A DNA stretch of 64,000 nucleotides from Bacteroidia bacterium (GTDB lineage Bacteria; Bacteroidota; Bacteroidia; 2-12-FULL-35-15), in assembly GCA_020051175.1 (NCBI GenBank), contig JAGVJJ010000013.1, forward strand, positions 1-64,000, given 5' to 3'. Under the pieces are notes generated by a model. That model searched no databases, was not told where the DNA came from, and saw only the letters and a list, made by a program, of their open reading frames with translations. The position numbers and the translations under genes are program-made. Shown in pieces: positions 36,405 to 45,348 of the stretch. Numbering within the stretch: the stretch's first letter is position 1; each line of letters starts with the position of its first letter.

Positions 36405-36555
36405 AACGAATTGAGTTTTTTAGTTTCTCCACAATTAAGGGTTTATAGAGATGACCACTAAAGTGCTTTTAATAGCGCTTTTATTTTCATAATGCAGTGC
36501 ATTTTAGAAAGATACAGTTTGATGAAAATATTTTTGTAATTACTGTATAAATACA

Positions 36556-36587
36556 AAGCCGCAACCCGTTTTATCAGGTTGCGGCTT
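36556..36587 (-). terminator. Terminator of the PadR-PspC transcript
   Basis: AAGCCGCAACC (36556-36566) pairs with GGTTGCGGCTT (36577-36587). It lies 18 bp after the PspC-protein stop. The T run on the minus strand is short and interrupted. Confidence 0.7.
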
Positions 36588-36604
36588 CACTCTTTTTTAA
36601 AGAA

Positions 36605-38305
36605 TTAATAGTTGTGTTCGTGTGATGGCGGCACGGGTGGTGGTGGTGGATGCGACAAATGTATCGCTTCGTCCAACCCTTGGCAATCCACGCATTCAAG
36701 GCCTTTTTGAGTCATTTTCCACCTGCGGTTAACCATATCACTATCGAGCGTCTCCGTTACATTGTCAATATCATATATGATACCTTCCATTCGCTTGCTC
36801 AAAAAAACAGTCTTACCAACAGGAACTTTCAGTACCAGCTTCACATCCTGGGCCCTTATTTTATCAGCTGCATGTATATCAAAATAGTTATTAAATTCTA
36901 TCAGTGAATCTGTCTGAACAATTTTATATTCGATATTCTTTGCCCGGTTTGCCGCATCTTTTTTATCAAAACCCTGTGCGGTTTTTATTACAAACAGCTC
37001 AAATGTATCAGCCTGGCTTTGAACAATATCAAGCCTCGGGTACCCAATACTGAATGTGTTGTCGCCTTTTGAAATCAAAGCCCAATCGCCACGATAAAAG
37101 TTATGGGAATAATGCCGATCTATTTTTCTTTCATCATCCTTTGGCATTTCTTTTAAATCAAGATAAAGCGCATTACCAGCAGGTTGGGATATGTATAGCT
37201 GCTGTTTGTTACCCGACTGCTCGGTAAAATCTGCACCAATTTTTATTCCGACATAAACCATCAGCCCCAACCCTACAAACCATAATAAATTTCCGGCATA
37301 CTTCACTATTTTGTTTTTACGCTTGATGTCAAACAAACACCTTGTACCTCCATAAATCATCGACAAAAGAGGGATTCCGAGAAAGAGCAGCAAGCCAGTT
37401 ATTACATACTGGATCTGTAAATCATCCGGCAAAACCACCGCACATATTTCATATAATGAAAGACGGATATCATTACCGCCATCAGATACAGCAACAACAC
37501 CGCGGCCAAATAATGTGGCCAGCAGCGCAACCATAAGCACCACTCCTACAAGGATCAGAAGAAAAGAAACAGCTTTGGCAACACCTTTAAAAATCCTGTA
37601 TAGAATTTCCTTCAGAAAATCTGCCCCTTTCTGGGCACCGGAACGCATACGCTCTTTGTTTTCCGGTGACTGCATTTCTTTTCCCAAGTCATTCATTTTT
37701 TTTCTGAACTCCTGGAACTCTTCGTTTACAGCCTTTCCAATGTTGTTAACATCCACTTTTTCTCCGCGCATTTCCAGCTTTTCTGCCGTTGTTTTCGCCT
37801 TAGGGATAATGATCAACAGTACAATGTATAGCAGGAGTCCGGTACCAAATGCAAAAAAGGCGATGGCAAAAGCTGCCCGCAACCAAATAGGGTCAAAATC
37901 AAAATAGTTAGCAATACCGGAACATACACCACCCACGATTTTATCATCAGGATCACGGAAAATGCGCCTTCTGCCTGTATAGGTGTAACCGGTAGCATCT
38001 TCCTGTTGTTTATTTTGTGAAGAATCTTTCGTGTCGGCACTGTCGCCTGCAAACTCTTCAGGTTTGCCCATCACTGCAATCACACTTTCTACATCGGCCA
38101 TCACTACTGCCTGTTTTACAGTGCTTACTTTTGAATGCAGCATTTCAGCAATACGTGATTCAATGTCATTCATGATTTCATCACAACCTTCGGCATTTTT
38201 GAAATAGCCTTTAATGGTTTGCAGGTAATGACTGAGCTTTTCAAAAGCATCTTCCTCAATATGGAATATGATGCCGCTCAGGTTCATGGTTATGGTTTTT
38301 TTCAT
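36605..38305 (-). CDS. PspC-domain membrane protein of the envelope stress type
   Basis: 566 residues. An N-terminal cytoplasmic module (MKKTITMNLSGIIFHIEEDAFEKL to about 90) is followed by PspC at about 113-180: RRIFRDPDDKIVGGVCSGIA then two membrane helices ending LLIIIPKAK. Three further membrane segments lie at 235-270, 300-320 and 335-355, then a periplasmic or cytoplasmic beta domain and a Pro/His tail (HPPPPPVPPSHEHNY). PspC proteins sense or counter membrane stress. PadR is encoded upstream on the same strand, 70 bp away, a pairing common in Bacteroidota. Confidence 0.85.
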   Translation of the reverse strand: MKKTITMNLSGIIFHIEEDAFEKLSHYLQTIKGYFKNAEGCDEIMNDIESRIAEMLHSKVSTVKQAVVMADVESVIAVMGKPEEFAGDSADTKDSSQNKQQEDATGYTYTGRRRIFRDPDDKIVGGVCSGIANYFDFDPIWLRAAFAIAFFAFGTGLLLYIVLLIIIPKAKTTAEKLEMRGEKVDVNNIGKAVNEEFQEFRKKMNDLGKEMQSPENKERMRSGAQKGADFLKEILYRIFKGVAKAVSFLLILVGVVLMVALLATLFGRGVVAVSDGGNDIRLSLYEICAVVLPDDLQIQYVITGLLLFLGIPLLSMIYGGTRCLFDIKRKNKIVKYAGNLLWFVGLGLMVYVGIKIGADFTEQSGNKQQLYISQPAGNALYLDLKEMPKDDERKIDRHYSHNFYRGDWALISKGDNTFSIGYPRLDIVQSQADTFELFVIKTAQGFDKKDAANRAKNIEYKIVQTDSLIEFNNYFDIHAADKIRAQDVKLVLKVPVGKTVFLSKRMEGIIYDIDNVTETLDSDMVNRRWKMTQKGLECVDCQGLDEAIHLSHPPPPPVPPSHEHNY

Positions 38306-38374
38306 CTTTTTAATTGTTTTCAGTTTCTGTTTATACGAACAATGGATTGCTTATTGCTTCATTGTAAAATTTGC

Positions 38375-38707
38375 CTATTGATCCTTTCGGGTTGTTTTGT
38401 TTACCGCTTCTACAAGCTCGGCCCAGGTTACTTCCAGCTCTTTCAGGAATTGCTCACCTTGTGGGGTTAGCTTGTAATACTTACGCGGTGGCCCCGAAGC
38501 AGACTCTTCCCAGCGATAGCTGAGCAGCCCGTCATTTTTTAACCGCATCAATAAAGGATAGAGGGTGCCTTCCACCACCAGGAGTTTTGCATCTTTCATT
38601 TTGTTGATTATTTCAGAAGGGTAATGGTCCCCGTTTGAAAGAATGGAAAGGATACAAAACTCCAGTATACCCTTTTTCATCTGCGCCTTTGAGTTTTCGA
38701 TATTCAT
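38375..38707 (-). CDS. PadR-family transcriptional regulator
   Basis: 110 residues from ATG 38707; a Met 13 codons upstream is less likely because it lies within the -7 region. QMKKGILEFCILSILSNGDHYPSEI is the PadR helix, YPLLMRLKNDGLLSYRWEESASGPPRKYYKLT is the winged-helix DNA reader, and the C-terminal helix (FLKELEVTWAELVEAVNK) drives dimerisation. It likely represses itself and the downstream PspC gene. An AGTAC-N13-GTACT dyad overlaps its promoter. Confidence 0.9.
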   Translation of the reverse strand: MNIENSKAQMKKGILEFCILSILSNGDHYPSEIINKMKDAKLLVVEGTLYPLLMRLKNDGLLSYRWEESASGPPRKYYKLTPQGEQFLKELEVTWAELVEAVNKTTRKDQ

Positions 38708-38743
38708 TTCGTTTTGTTTTAATTCTGTATCTATTTGACAATG

Positions 38744-38786
38744 CAAAGATATATAAATATTACAGTACCTTGCAATACATAGTACT
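38744..38786 (-). promoter_or_regulatory. PadR promoter with AGTAC-N13-GTACT dyad
   Basis: On the minus strand the -7 box TATCTTTG is at 38744-38751 and a TTG at 38773-38775 with a 21-bp spacer. The inverted repeat AGTAC (38764-38768) / GTACT (38782-38786) straddles the -33 region, a plausible autorepression site. Confidence 0.45.
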
Positions 38787-38960
38787 AAAATAATTTACAA
38801 TGTGCTGATTTTCAATAAAATAATTTTTAAGTGGTTTATGAATATGTGCCCGTTTTTCATAAAAAATTTTATTTCGGGTTTGTGTAGCTTACGATTACCT
38901 GCTTAAAATTGACATTATCAGATTAAATCCTTAAATTGGCTCTTACTAAACCCTTATCTG

Positions 38961-41840
38961 ATGCGACAAATCAAGCTGTTGGCCTTTCTTTTAGCAATTT
39001 TTCCTTTTATTTCTGTGTTTTCCCAGGTTATTGACGCAAATACAAAACTGTCGCAGGGAGCATTTGTTTTACCCCCTACAGCCAAACCTGGCGACTACAT
39101 GGAGAAAACTGTAGTAATAAAAATAAAGCCGGAGCTAAAATCAATTTGTTCGACTGCAGGCATTGACAATGCTAATTTCAACCAGCTATACACCAGCATT
39201 GGGGGAAAAGACTTAAGAAGAAAGTTCCCGCATGCCAAAGCCCCTTCACGTACTGTAAATGAACGAGGCGAAAAATATGCAGATTTGACCCTTATTTATG
39301 AGTTCAGTTATACGTCCGGCACCTCATTGGAAAAAGTAATCAGCAAGTGCATCGGCTTAAACATATTCCAATATGCTGAACCACATTACATCCCACGGTT
39401 ATGTTATACACCGAACGACCCCAGCCTTTCGAACCAGTATGGCCTTACCAATATTCAGGCTGAAGCTGCGTGGGGCATAAATACAACCACGGCCCGTGGC
39501 GATACAAACATTGTGATCGGCATTACAGATACAGGAGTTGAGCCCAATCACCCCGATTTAAAGAACAATATCAAGCACAATCCTTTGGATCCTCCTGGTG
39601 GTGGCGATAATGATGGTGATGGATATACAGACAACTATTCCGGCTGGGACTTAGGAGAAAACGATAACGACCCTACTTACCAGGGCAGCCCTCACGGGGT
39701 ACACGTTTCCGGAATTGCTGCAGCCTCAACAGACAATGGTGTTGGTATTGCCGGTGTGGGATTCAAATGCAAATTTTTACCAATAAAGATTGCAAACTCT
39801 TCAGGTGCGCTTACACAATCCTATGAAGGCATTGCATATGCGGCAGATCACGGCTGTGCAATCATAAACTGCTCCTGGGGAAGTGAAAGCCCAAGCCAGC
39901 TTGGCCAGGATGTGGTAGATTATGCTACTATCAACCAAAATGCGCTTGTTGTAGCCGCTGCCGGCAACAATGGCTCCGATCAATTGTTTTATCCTGCATC
40001 ATACAACTACGTTATCAGCGTGGTGAACACCAAGAGTGACGACAGGCGCCATTCCAGCTCAAATTATAACTATACAGCGGATGTATGCGCCCCCGGAGAA
40101 AGCATTTACTCTACCTACCCAACCAACTCCTACTCTTCACAAACCGGTACATCCATGGCTGCGCCATGTGCAGCAGGTGCAGCAGCAATCATCAAATCGT
40201 TTTATCCATCTTACACAGCACTGCAGGTAGGCGAACGCTTAAAAACCACCTGCGATAATATTTACGGGCTTACCAGCCCTATTTATCTGAACAAGCTGGG
40301 CAACGGTCGTATCAACCTTTTCAACGCGCTTACGCAAACCCTGTCGCCTTCTGTTGTTACCACCCAACGCAATATTACTGATAACAATGACAATACATTT
40401 GTAATCAATGATACATTGCGTATTGTTTCCACACATACCAACTACCTTGGCCCAACAACCAATCTAACTGCAACACTTTCTTCCACATCGGCCTATGTGC
40501 AAATACTGGATGGCGCCATAACACTGGGTGCAATCCCGATGCTTGGAACAGCAACCAACACAGCAGATCCGTACCTTGTTAAAATCAATCCGAATGCTCC
40601 GGCCAACCAACCTGTGTTGTTTAAAATTACCTATTCCGATCCAGCAACATCTTATACCGCCACTGAGTTTTTTACGGTAGTTGTAAATGTGGACTACGTC
40701 AACATTACTATTAATGATGTTCACACCACCATCAGCAGTGCGGGGCGTATAGGTTATAGCCAGACCGGGCAAGGCGGAGGACTGGGCTTTAACTATATGA
40801 ATAATGGCACTATTCTTTATGAGGCCAGCCTGATGGTTGGTATCAATGGCAGCCAGGTATCCGATGGGGTTAGGGGCGTAACTGTGCCTGAAGCAGACTT
40901 TCAGTCAACCGTTGCCGTTCGCAATATTAGCCCTTCTGTATTCTCTGATTTTGATGTGGATGGAACATTCAATGACGACCCTGCTGCAAACCCATTGCCA
41001 ATAAAGGTTCATCACAAGGCTTTTGCCTGGAGCAATGCGGGTGACAGAAAATATGTGATTGTCCAGTACGTTATTTCCAATACAGGGGTAAGTCCGCTAA
41101 CCAATTTATACGCGGGCATATTTGCCGACTGGGACATTGATTTAGCAACATTTGCATCAAACCGAGCAGCATTTGATGCTGCCAACAAAATGGGATATGC
41201 TTATTATACAGGAACAAACGGAACTTATGCAGGCATTAAACTTCTTACCAGCACAGCACCGGTCCTGCACTATGCTATCGACAATGTTTCCGGTGGTTCC
41301 GGAGGCGTTGATTTATTCACGAGCGGTTTTGATGCTACTGAAAAATATACAACAATTTCTACCAACCGCACAAATGCTGGTATATCCGGCAATGGTGCTG
41401 ATGTAATTGATGTTGTTAGTACTGGTCCGTATACTATTGCTGTTGGCGATTCAGTAAGGGTTGCATTTGCATTGATTGCAGGCGACAACCTGACTGATTT
41501 GCAGACGAGCGCTGCAAATGCACAAATTAAATACGATGGCCTTAATATCAGCACTGTTGCAGACTATAAAACAACGGGCGGCATCACTGGTATGACAGTG
41601 TACCCGAATCCAGCATCGGGTGAATCTGTCATATCACTAACTATTATGCAGGAAACCACAGCAAAATTAAGGCTTGTGGATATTACAGGTAAAGAAATAA
41701 AAGCGGTAGCCAACCAAAAGTTATCACCAGGCCAACACACGTTCCACTTTGATACTTCTGCGCTTGCTAACGGTGTTTATTATTACCAGCTGACATCCGA
41801 AAACAAAACACTAGTAAAAAAACTGGTTGTGGCAAAATAA
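38961..41840 (+). CDS. Subtilisin-like serine peptidase with T9SS tail
   Basis: 959 residues. Signal peptide 1-21. Propeptide to about 150. S8 catalytic triad: Asp190 (GITDTGVEPNHPD), His245 (SPHGVHVSG, with Val where Thr is usual) and Ser398 (GTSMAAPCAAG); oxyanion Asn region AAAGNNGSD. After about 450 follow beta-sandwich regions and a closing T9SS type A domain (MTVYPNPASGESVISL to VKKLVVAK). It is secreted through the type IX system. The substrate is unknown. Confidence 0.93.
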   Translation: MRQIKLLAFLLAIFPFISVFSQVIDANTKLSQGAFVLPPTAKPGDYMEKTVVIKIKPELKSICSTAGIDNANFNQLYTSIGGKDLRRKFPHAKAPSRTVNERGEKYADLTLIYEFSYTSGTSLEKVISKCIGLNIFQYAEPHYIPRLCYTPNDPSLSNQYGLTNIQAEAAWGINTTTARGDTNIVIGITDTGVEPNHPDLKNNIKHNPLDPPGGGDNDGDGYTDNYSGWDLGENDNDPTYQGSPHGVHVSGIAAASTDNGVGIAGVGFKCKFLPIKIANSSGALTQSYEGIAYAADHGCAIINCSWGSESPSQLGQDVVDYATINQNALVVAAAGNNGSDQLFYPASYNYVISVVNTKSDDRRHSSSNYNYTADVCAPGESIYSTYPTNSYSSQTGTSMAAPCAAGAAAIIKSFYPSYTALQVGERLKTTCDNIYGLTSPIYLNKLGNGRINLFNALTQTLSPSVVTTQRNITDNNDNTFVINDTLRIVSTHTNYLGPTTNLTATLSSTSAYVQILDGAITLGAIPMLGTATNTADPYLVKINPNAPANQPVLFKITYSDPATSYTATEFFTVVVNVDYVNITINDVHTTISSAGRIGYSQTGQGGGLGFNYMNNGTILYEASLMVGINGSQVSDGVRGVTVPEADFQSTVAVRNISPSVFSDFDVDGTFNDDPAANPLPIKVHHKAFAWSNAGDRKYVIVQYVISNTGVSPLTNLYAGIFADWDIDLATFASNRAAFDAANKMGYAYYTGTNGTYAGIKLLTSTAPVLHYAIDNVSGGSGGVDLFTSGFDATEKYTTISTNRTNAGISGNGADVIDVVSTGPYTIAVGDSVRVAFALIAGDNLTDLQTSAANAQIKYDGLNISTVADYKTTGGITGMTVYPNPASGESVISLTIMQETTAKLRLVDITGKEIKAVANQKLSPGQHTFHFDTSALANGVYYYQLTSENKTLVKKLVVAK

Positions 41841-41916
41841 TGGGTTATAATTATTGATTAACAACCGGAAAAAAACAGCAGGTGTTAATAAAGCGGAATT
41901 TCTAATGAAATCATAG

Positions 41917-41947
41917 TTTGTAACCCAAAATTGTTTTTATATATTTG
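41917..41947 (+). promoter_or_regulatory. Promoter of the DUF5606 gene
   Basis: TTTG (41917-41920), exactly 19 bp, TATATTTG (41940-41947), 18 bp before the ATG at 41966. This is the best match to the Bacteroidota promoter consensus in the window. Confidence 0.75.
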
Positions 41948-41965
41948 TATAAATTAATATTGATT

Positions 41966-42523
41966 ATGGATTTAAGCGGAATTATTTCAATTGCAGGAAT
42001 GAGCGGACTTTATAAAGTAATTGCTCAAACAAAGAACGGGCTTATTGTAGAGTCTTTAGCTGATAAAAAACGTATACCTGTTTATGCAACGCATAAGGTA
42101 AGCACTTTAGAGGATGTAAGAATCTATTCAACAGGTGATGAAGTACCTTTGAAAGAGGTGTTTCAAAAAATTTACGACAAAGAAAAAGGAGCTACAACCA
42201 GCGTAGATGCTAAAGCAGCTGATGCTGAACTAAAAAAATATTTTAAAACTGTTTTTGCCGAATACGATGAAGACCGTGTATATGGTTCGGATATTAAAAA
42301 GGTATTGAGCTGGTACAACATTCTTCATAAAGAAGGTCTGTTGGAGAAAAAAGAGGAGAAGAAAGAAGACGAAAAACCGGCTAAAGAAGAAAAAGCAGCA
42401 AAAGTAAAAGCATCCGGTGAAGCAAAAACGGCTAAACCAAAAGCAAAAGAAAGCGCGCCAAAAGTAAAGACTGCAAGTGCTAAAGTAAAAACACAGGGTG
42501 TTAGAAAAACAGGTGTTGCTTAA
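41966..42523 (+). CDS. DUF5606 protein with lysine-rich tail
   Basis: 185 residues from ATG 41966 (MDLSGIISIAGMSGLYKVIA); an upstream TTG adds seven residues but falls on the promoter. The first 120 residues are the DUF5606 fold, a small cytoplasmic Bacteroidota domain of unknown role. The C-terminal third is an H1-like KEEK/KAKA tail (KVKASGEAKTAKPKAKESAP), which suggests binding to nucleic acid or polyanions. A strong terminator follows. Confidence 0.8.
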   Translation: MDLSGIISIAGMSGLYKVIAQTKNGLIVESLADKKRIPVYATHKVSTLEDVRIYSTGDEVPLKEVFQKIYDKEKGATTSVDAKAADAELKKYFKTVFAEYDEDRVYGSDIKKVLSWYNILHKEGLLEKKEEKKEDEKPAKEEKAAKVKASGEAKTAKPKAKESAPKVKTASAKVKTQGVRKTGVA

Positions 42524-42552
42524 AGTTTACACTATTAATTACCAGTTAAAGT

Positions 42553-42580
42553 AAAAAAGGCTCCAACTGGAGCCTTTTTT
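42553..42580 (+). terminator. Rho-independent terminator of the DUF5606 gene
   Basis: AAAAAAGGCTCC (42553-42564), AACT loop, GGAGCCTTTTTT (42569-42580). Confidence 0.9.
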
Positions 42581-42605
42581 GTTTAATATGCTGCAGGAGT
42601 AGGTT

Positions 42606-43508
42606 TCAAAATGCTTCAACTGCTGGCGCTGATGCAGGTTTAACCTGCTGTTTCGATTTCGTATCTATACTAAAAGTATAGGCAAAAGTAAACCCGATCG
42701 ACATTCTGTAGTACCCACGCGATTTAGCTGTAAGCTCTGCATTTTGTGCTCCCGATGAATACCTGCTTTCCTGGTAATCCTGGTAGGCCTTTGTAAACGG
42801 TTTTCGGCCATCTATACCAAAATCCATCCCCCACAACAGTTCCACAGAGAACTCACCCAGGTGTTTTATTATACCTGCCCCTACTGACAGAAACGCCAAC
42901 GTCCGTGTGCGCCCGCTTTCAGAGCCAACAGTATCCACCCCATACACAGACAGGCGCGATGAAGGAGTGCCATACGTATAATCGTCCACACCATTTCCAT
43001 CTAAATCCATCTTGCGTATATTGCTGAAACCAAGCCCCGCATAGGGGAAAAAGATTTCCTTAACAGGATATTTTAAAAGAAATGAACCGGAGGTAGCCTG
43101 GTAATCGGCAGATACATAATCTGCTTTATATATCTCTTCATTTACAAGGATTTCATTTTCGTACAACCTGTAAAAACCGGTATGTGTATTGTTCCTGAAC
43201 ACCTGCTGTGAGCCGCTGCCAGAACCATCGCTATTGATGCATTTCGTCCGGTACAGGTTCGCCCGGAAGTATTTAAAATCAACAAAAGCACCAATGTCGT
43301 ATACATTCAGCTTAGACCGCAATACATATTGGAGCTGGGAAGGTGTACCCTGTGAAACATAGTACAGGTTTAACTCGTTGTTGATGTTACAGTAGGGAGT
43401 GTATGCTGTATGGATACCAATACTTACATCAAGTGGTTTATTTCCTGCTTTTGCAATAGTCAATTGAAGCAGAAGGAAAGACAATATCCAGATTGCACCC
43501 TTAATCAT
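42606..43508 (-). CDS. Hypothetical exported beta-barrel-like protein
   Basis: 300 residues. Signal peptide (LSFLLLQLTIAKAGN) then many short amphipathic strands with aromatic girdles (YKADYVSADYQATSGSFLLKYP, RGYYRMSIGFTFAYTFSI), which suggests an outer-membrane barrel. Cys is nearly absent. It ends KSKQQVKPASAPAVEAF. Not recognised by family. Confidence 0.6.
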   Translation of the reverse strand: MIKGAIWILSFLLLQLTIAKAGNKPLDVSIGIHTAYTPYCNINNELNLYYVSQGTPSQLQYVLRSKLNVYDIGAFVDFKYFRANLYRTKCINSDGSGSGSQQVFRNNTHTGFYRLYENEILVNEEIYKADYVSADYQATSGSFLLKYPVKEIFFPYAGLGFSNIRKMDLDGNGVDDYTYGTPSSRLSVYGVDTVGSESGRTRTLAFLSVGAGIIKHLGEFSVELLWGMDFGIDGRKPFTKAYQDYQESRYSSGAQNAELTAKSRGYYRMSIGFTFAYTFSIDTKSKQQVKPASAPAVEAF

Positions 43509-43545
43509 ATTGCATTTCTTTTCAATTGGCTACTGGTCGGTTAAA

Positions 43546-43609
43546 ACAACTAAGACGCTAAGAAACACTGCGACTTAGTGGACTTAAGTGTGCTTCGTGC
43601 CTTAGTGGT
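43546..43609. repeat. Solo CTAAG-family hairpin
   Basis: ACAACTAAGACGCTAAGAAA on one side and CTTCGTGCCTTAGTGGT on the other form an imperfect inverted repeat of about 64 bp with no gene inside. It belongs to the same CACTAAG word family that frames the GxxExxY gene at 44835. Confidence 0.7.
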
Positions 43610-43623
43610 ACGTTTTACAATTT

Positions 43624-44772
43624 TTACAACGCTTCCGAATACAATTTTCTGAAATCTTCCCTGCTAACCGGTTTCGGATTATTCGGATGTGCAAAATCTG
43701 CAAATGCCAAATCAGCAAGGGTATCCAGGTGCTCTTCTTTTACATGGATATCGCGCAGTTTATGAGGAATACCTACGCGGGTATTTAAATCAAAAAGGTA
43801 TTGGATTACCGCTTCGCCCGTGTGTTCTTTCAAATTTAATGTTTGGGCAATACGTGCAAACTTATCTTCAAAACCTGCAATGTTGTAACGCATACCATAG
43901 GGAATATTTACTGCATTGGCCAGTCCATGATGTGTATCTAGTAAAGAAGACAAAGGATGCGCTAGTGAGTGCACCACACCAAGTCCTTTCTGGAAAGCAA
44001 TAGCTCCCATCATAGATGCAAGCAGCATTTCCGCACGGGAAGCCAAATCAGGCGATTTTACTGCCTTTTCTAACGAATTTGAAATTAAACGAATTCCTTC
44101 CAGTGCAATTCCATCACATATCGGGTGATAGTTTTTTGCGAGGAATGCTTCCATGTTGTGCGTCAACGCATCCATACCTGTTGCAGCAGTGACAGCAGGT
44201 GGTAAATCCATTGTTAACAGAGGGTCAGCAAACACAATTTTAGCAAGCAGCTTAGGAGAAAATAATATTTTTTTCTGGTGGGTGATATCATCCGCAATAA
44301 TAGCGCTTCTGCCTACTTCGCTTCCTGTTCCGGCTGTTGTAGGGATGGTAATAAAATGAGGAACGTCATTGGTAACATATACATCCCCACCAATCAAATC
44401 ATCGTATTTAAACAAGTCATCCCTGTGGTTGATTCGCAATACAATAGCGCGGGCCACATCCAGGGCAGCACCACCACCAATACCAACAATGCTATCGCGC
44501 TTTGTTGCATCATACGCATCTCCACCTTTAATAACATCACTTTTTACAGGGTTTTTATGAATATCTGAAAACACTTCAACGGATATACCCTGTTGTTTCA
44601 AATCTTCAACTATAGTTTTAAAAAATGGCAGCCCCGCGATAACAGGATCGGTTACTATTAAAGGCTTAGAGAGCTTGTTGTTTTTTAAGTATGCAGGCAA
44701 TTCTTTTACTGCATTAGCACCAAAACGAATGATGGTCGGGAAATTGAATTGTACAACGCGATTGAAATCCAT
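43624..44772 (-). CDS. Iron-containing alcohol dehydrogenase
   Basis: 382 residues. Group III Fe-ADH: VGIGGGAALDVARAI (NAD-binding GGG), ITIPTTAGTGSEVGRSAII, and metal ligands in GMDALTHNMEAFLAK, VVHSLAHPLSS and LDTHHGLANAV. It is the last gene of the minus-strand permease/ligase set. If the cluster handles ethanolamine, it would oxidise the alcohol of a gamma-glutamyl conjugate. No aldehyde dehydrogenase is in the window, so the next step is missing here. Confidence 0.85.
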   Translation of the reverse strand: MDFNRVVQFNFPTIIRFGANAVKELPAYLKNNKLSKPLIVTDPVIAGLPFFKTIVEDLKQQGISVEVFSDIHKNPVKSDVIKGGDAYDATKRDSIVGIGGGAALDVARAIVLRINHRDDLFKYDDLIGGDVYVTNDVPHFITIPTTAGTGSEVGRSAIIADDITHQKKILFSPKLLAKIVFADPLLTMDLPPAVTAATGMDALTHNMEAFLAKNYHPICDGIALEGIRLISNSLEKAVKSPDLASRAEMLLASMMGAIAFQKGLGVVHSLAHPLSSLLDTHHGLANAVNIPYGMRYNIAGFEDKFARIAQTLNLKEHTGEAVIQYLFDLNTRVGIPHKLRDIHVKEEHLDTLADLAFADFAHPNNPKPVSREDFRKLYSEAL

Positions 44773-44800
44773 AGTTTATAATTGTTTGTTTGTTATAAAT

Positions 44801-45338
44801 ATTACCACTAAGACACTAAGGTCACTAAGGTGCACTAAGATTTAGGGAGTTTAGAAAATTCATCGGTTACTATCGGAACCAATTGGCCCGCTATATTTTC
44901 GCAGTGAAAATTGATTAGGAGTCCTTTTGGTTTACCTGTTAGTTTTAAGTATGACAACAATTGAGCTTTATACAAGGGTATCATAGATTCGACAGCTTTT
45001 AATTCTACAATAATTAAATCATTTACCAGAAGGTCTAACTTAAGTATGCCACCCAAATCTTTTTCTTTATATTTTACAGGAACATATAATTGTGATTGAA
45101 TGGTTAATCCTACACTTTTTAATTCATCAATCATACAGGCCTGGTAAACAGATTCCAATAATCCTGGACCAAGATGTTTGTGTACTTCAATAGCACAGCC
45201 TACAACCTTATAAGCAATATCATTAACATATTTCTGAGTGAGCATTGACACCTTTAATTAAAACCACTAAGGAACTAAGCACACTAAGAAACACTAAGTC
45301 TTAGTGAATCTAAGTGCCCTTAGTGTCTTAGTGGTAAT
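44801..45338. mobile_element. GxxExxY module 1: gene framed by perfect terminal inverted repeats
   Basis: The left end begins ATTACCACTAAGACACTAAG (44801) and the right end is its exact inverse (45318-45338), a 21-bp match. Inside are further CACTAAG words on both sides and one gene. The right side is a near-perfect 36-bp hairpin (45263-45335). No target duplication could be seen. Confidence 0.6.
44835..45251 (-). CDS. GxxExxY protein 1 (PD-(D/E)XK-like)
   Basis: 138 residues. GPGLLESVYQ gives the name motif (G, E, Y); IEVHKHLGPG precedes it. The core KLDLLVNDLIIVELKA has the D...(E)xK spacing of PD-(D/E)XK nucleases, followed by AQLLSYLKLTGKPKGLLINF. The biochemical role of this family is not known to me; a nuclease fold is a family inference. 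The gene ends inside the left-hand repeat and begins 12 bp from the right-hand repeat, an exact fit between gene and repeats. Confidence 0.85.
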   Translation of the reverse strand: MSMLTQKYVNDIAYKVVGCAIEVHKHLGPGLLESVYQACMIDELKSVGLTIQSQLYVPVKYKEKDLGGILKLDLLVNDLIIVELKAVESMIPLYKAQLLSYLKLTGKPKGLLINFHCENIAGQLVPIVTDEFSKLPKS

Positions 45339-45348
45339 TCTTCTTTTA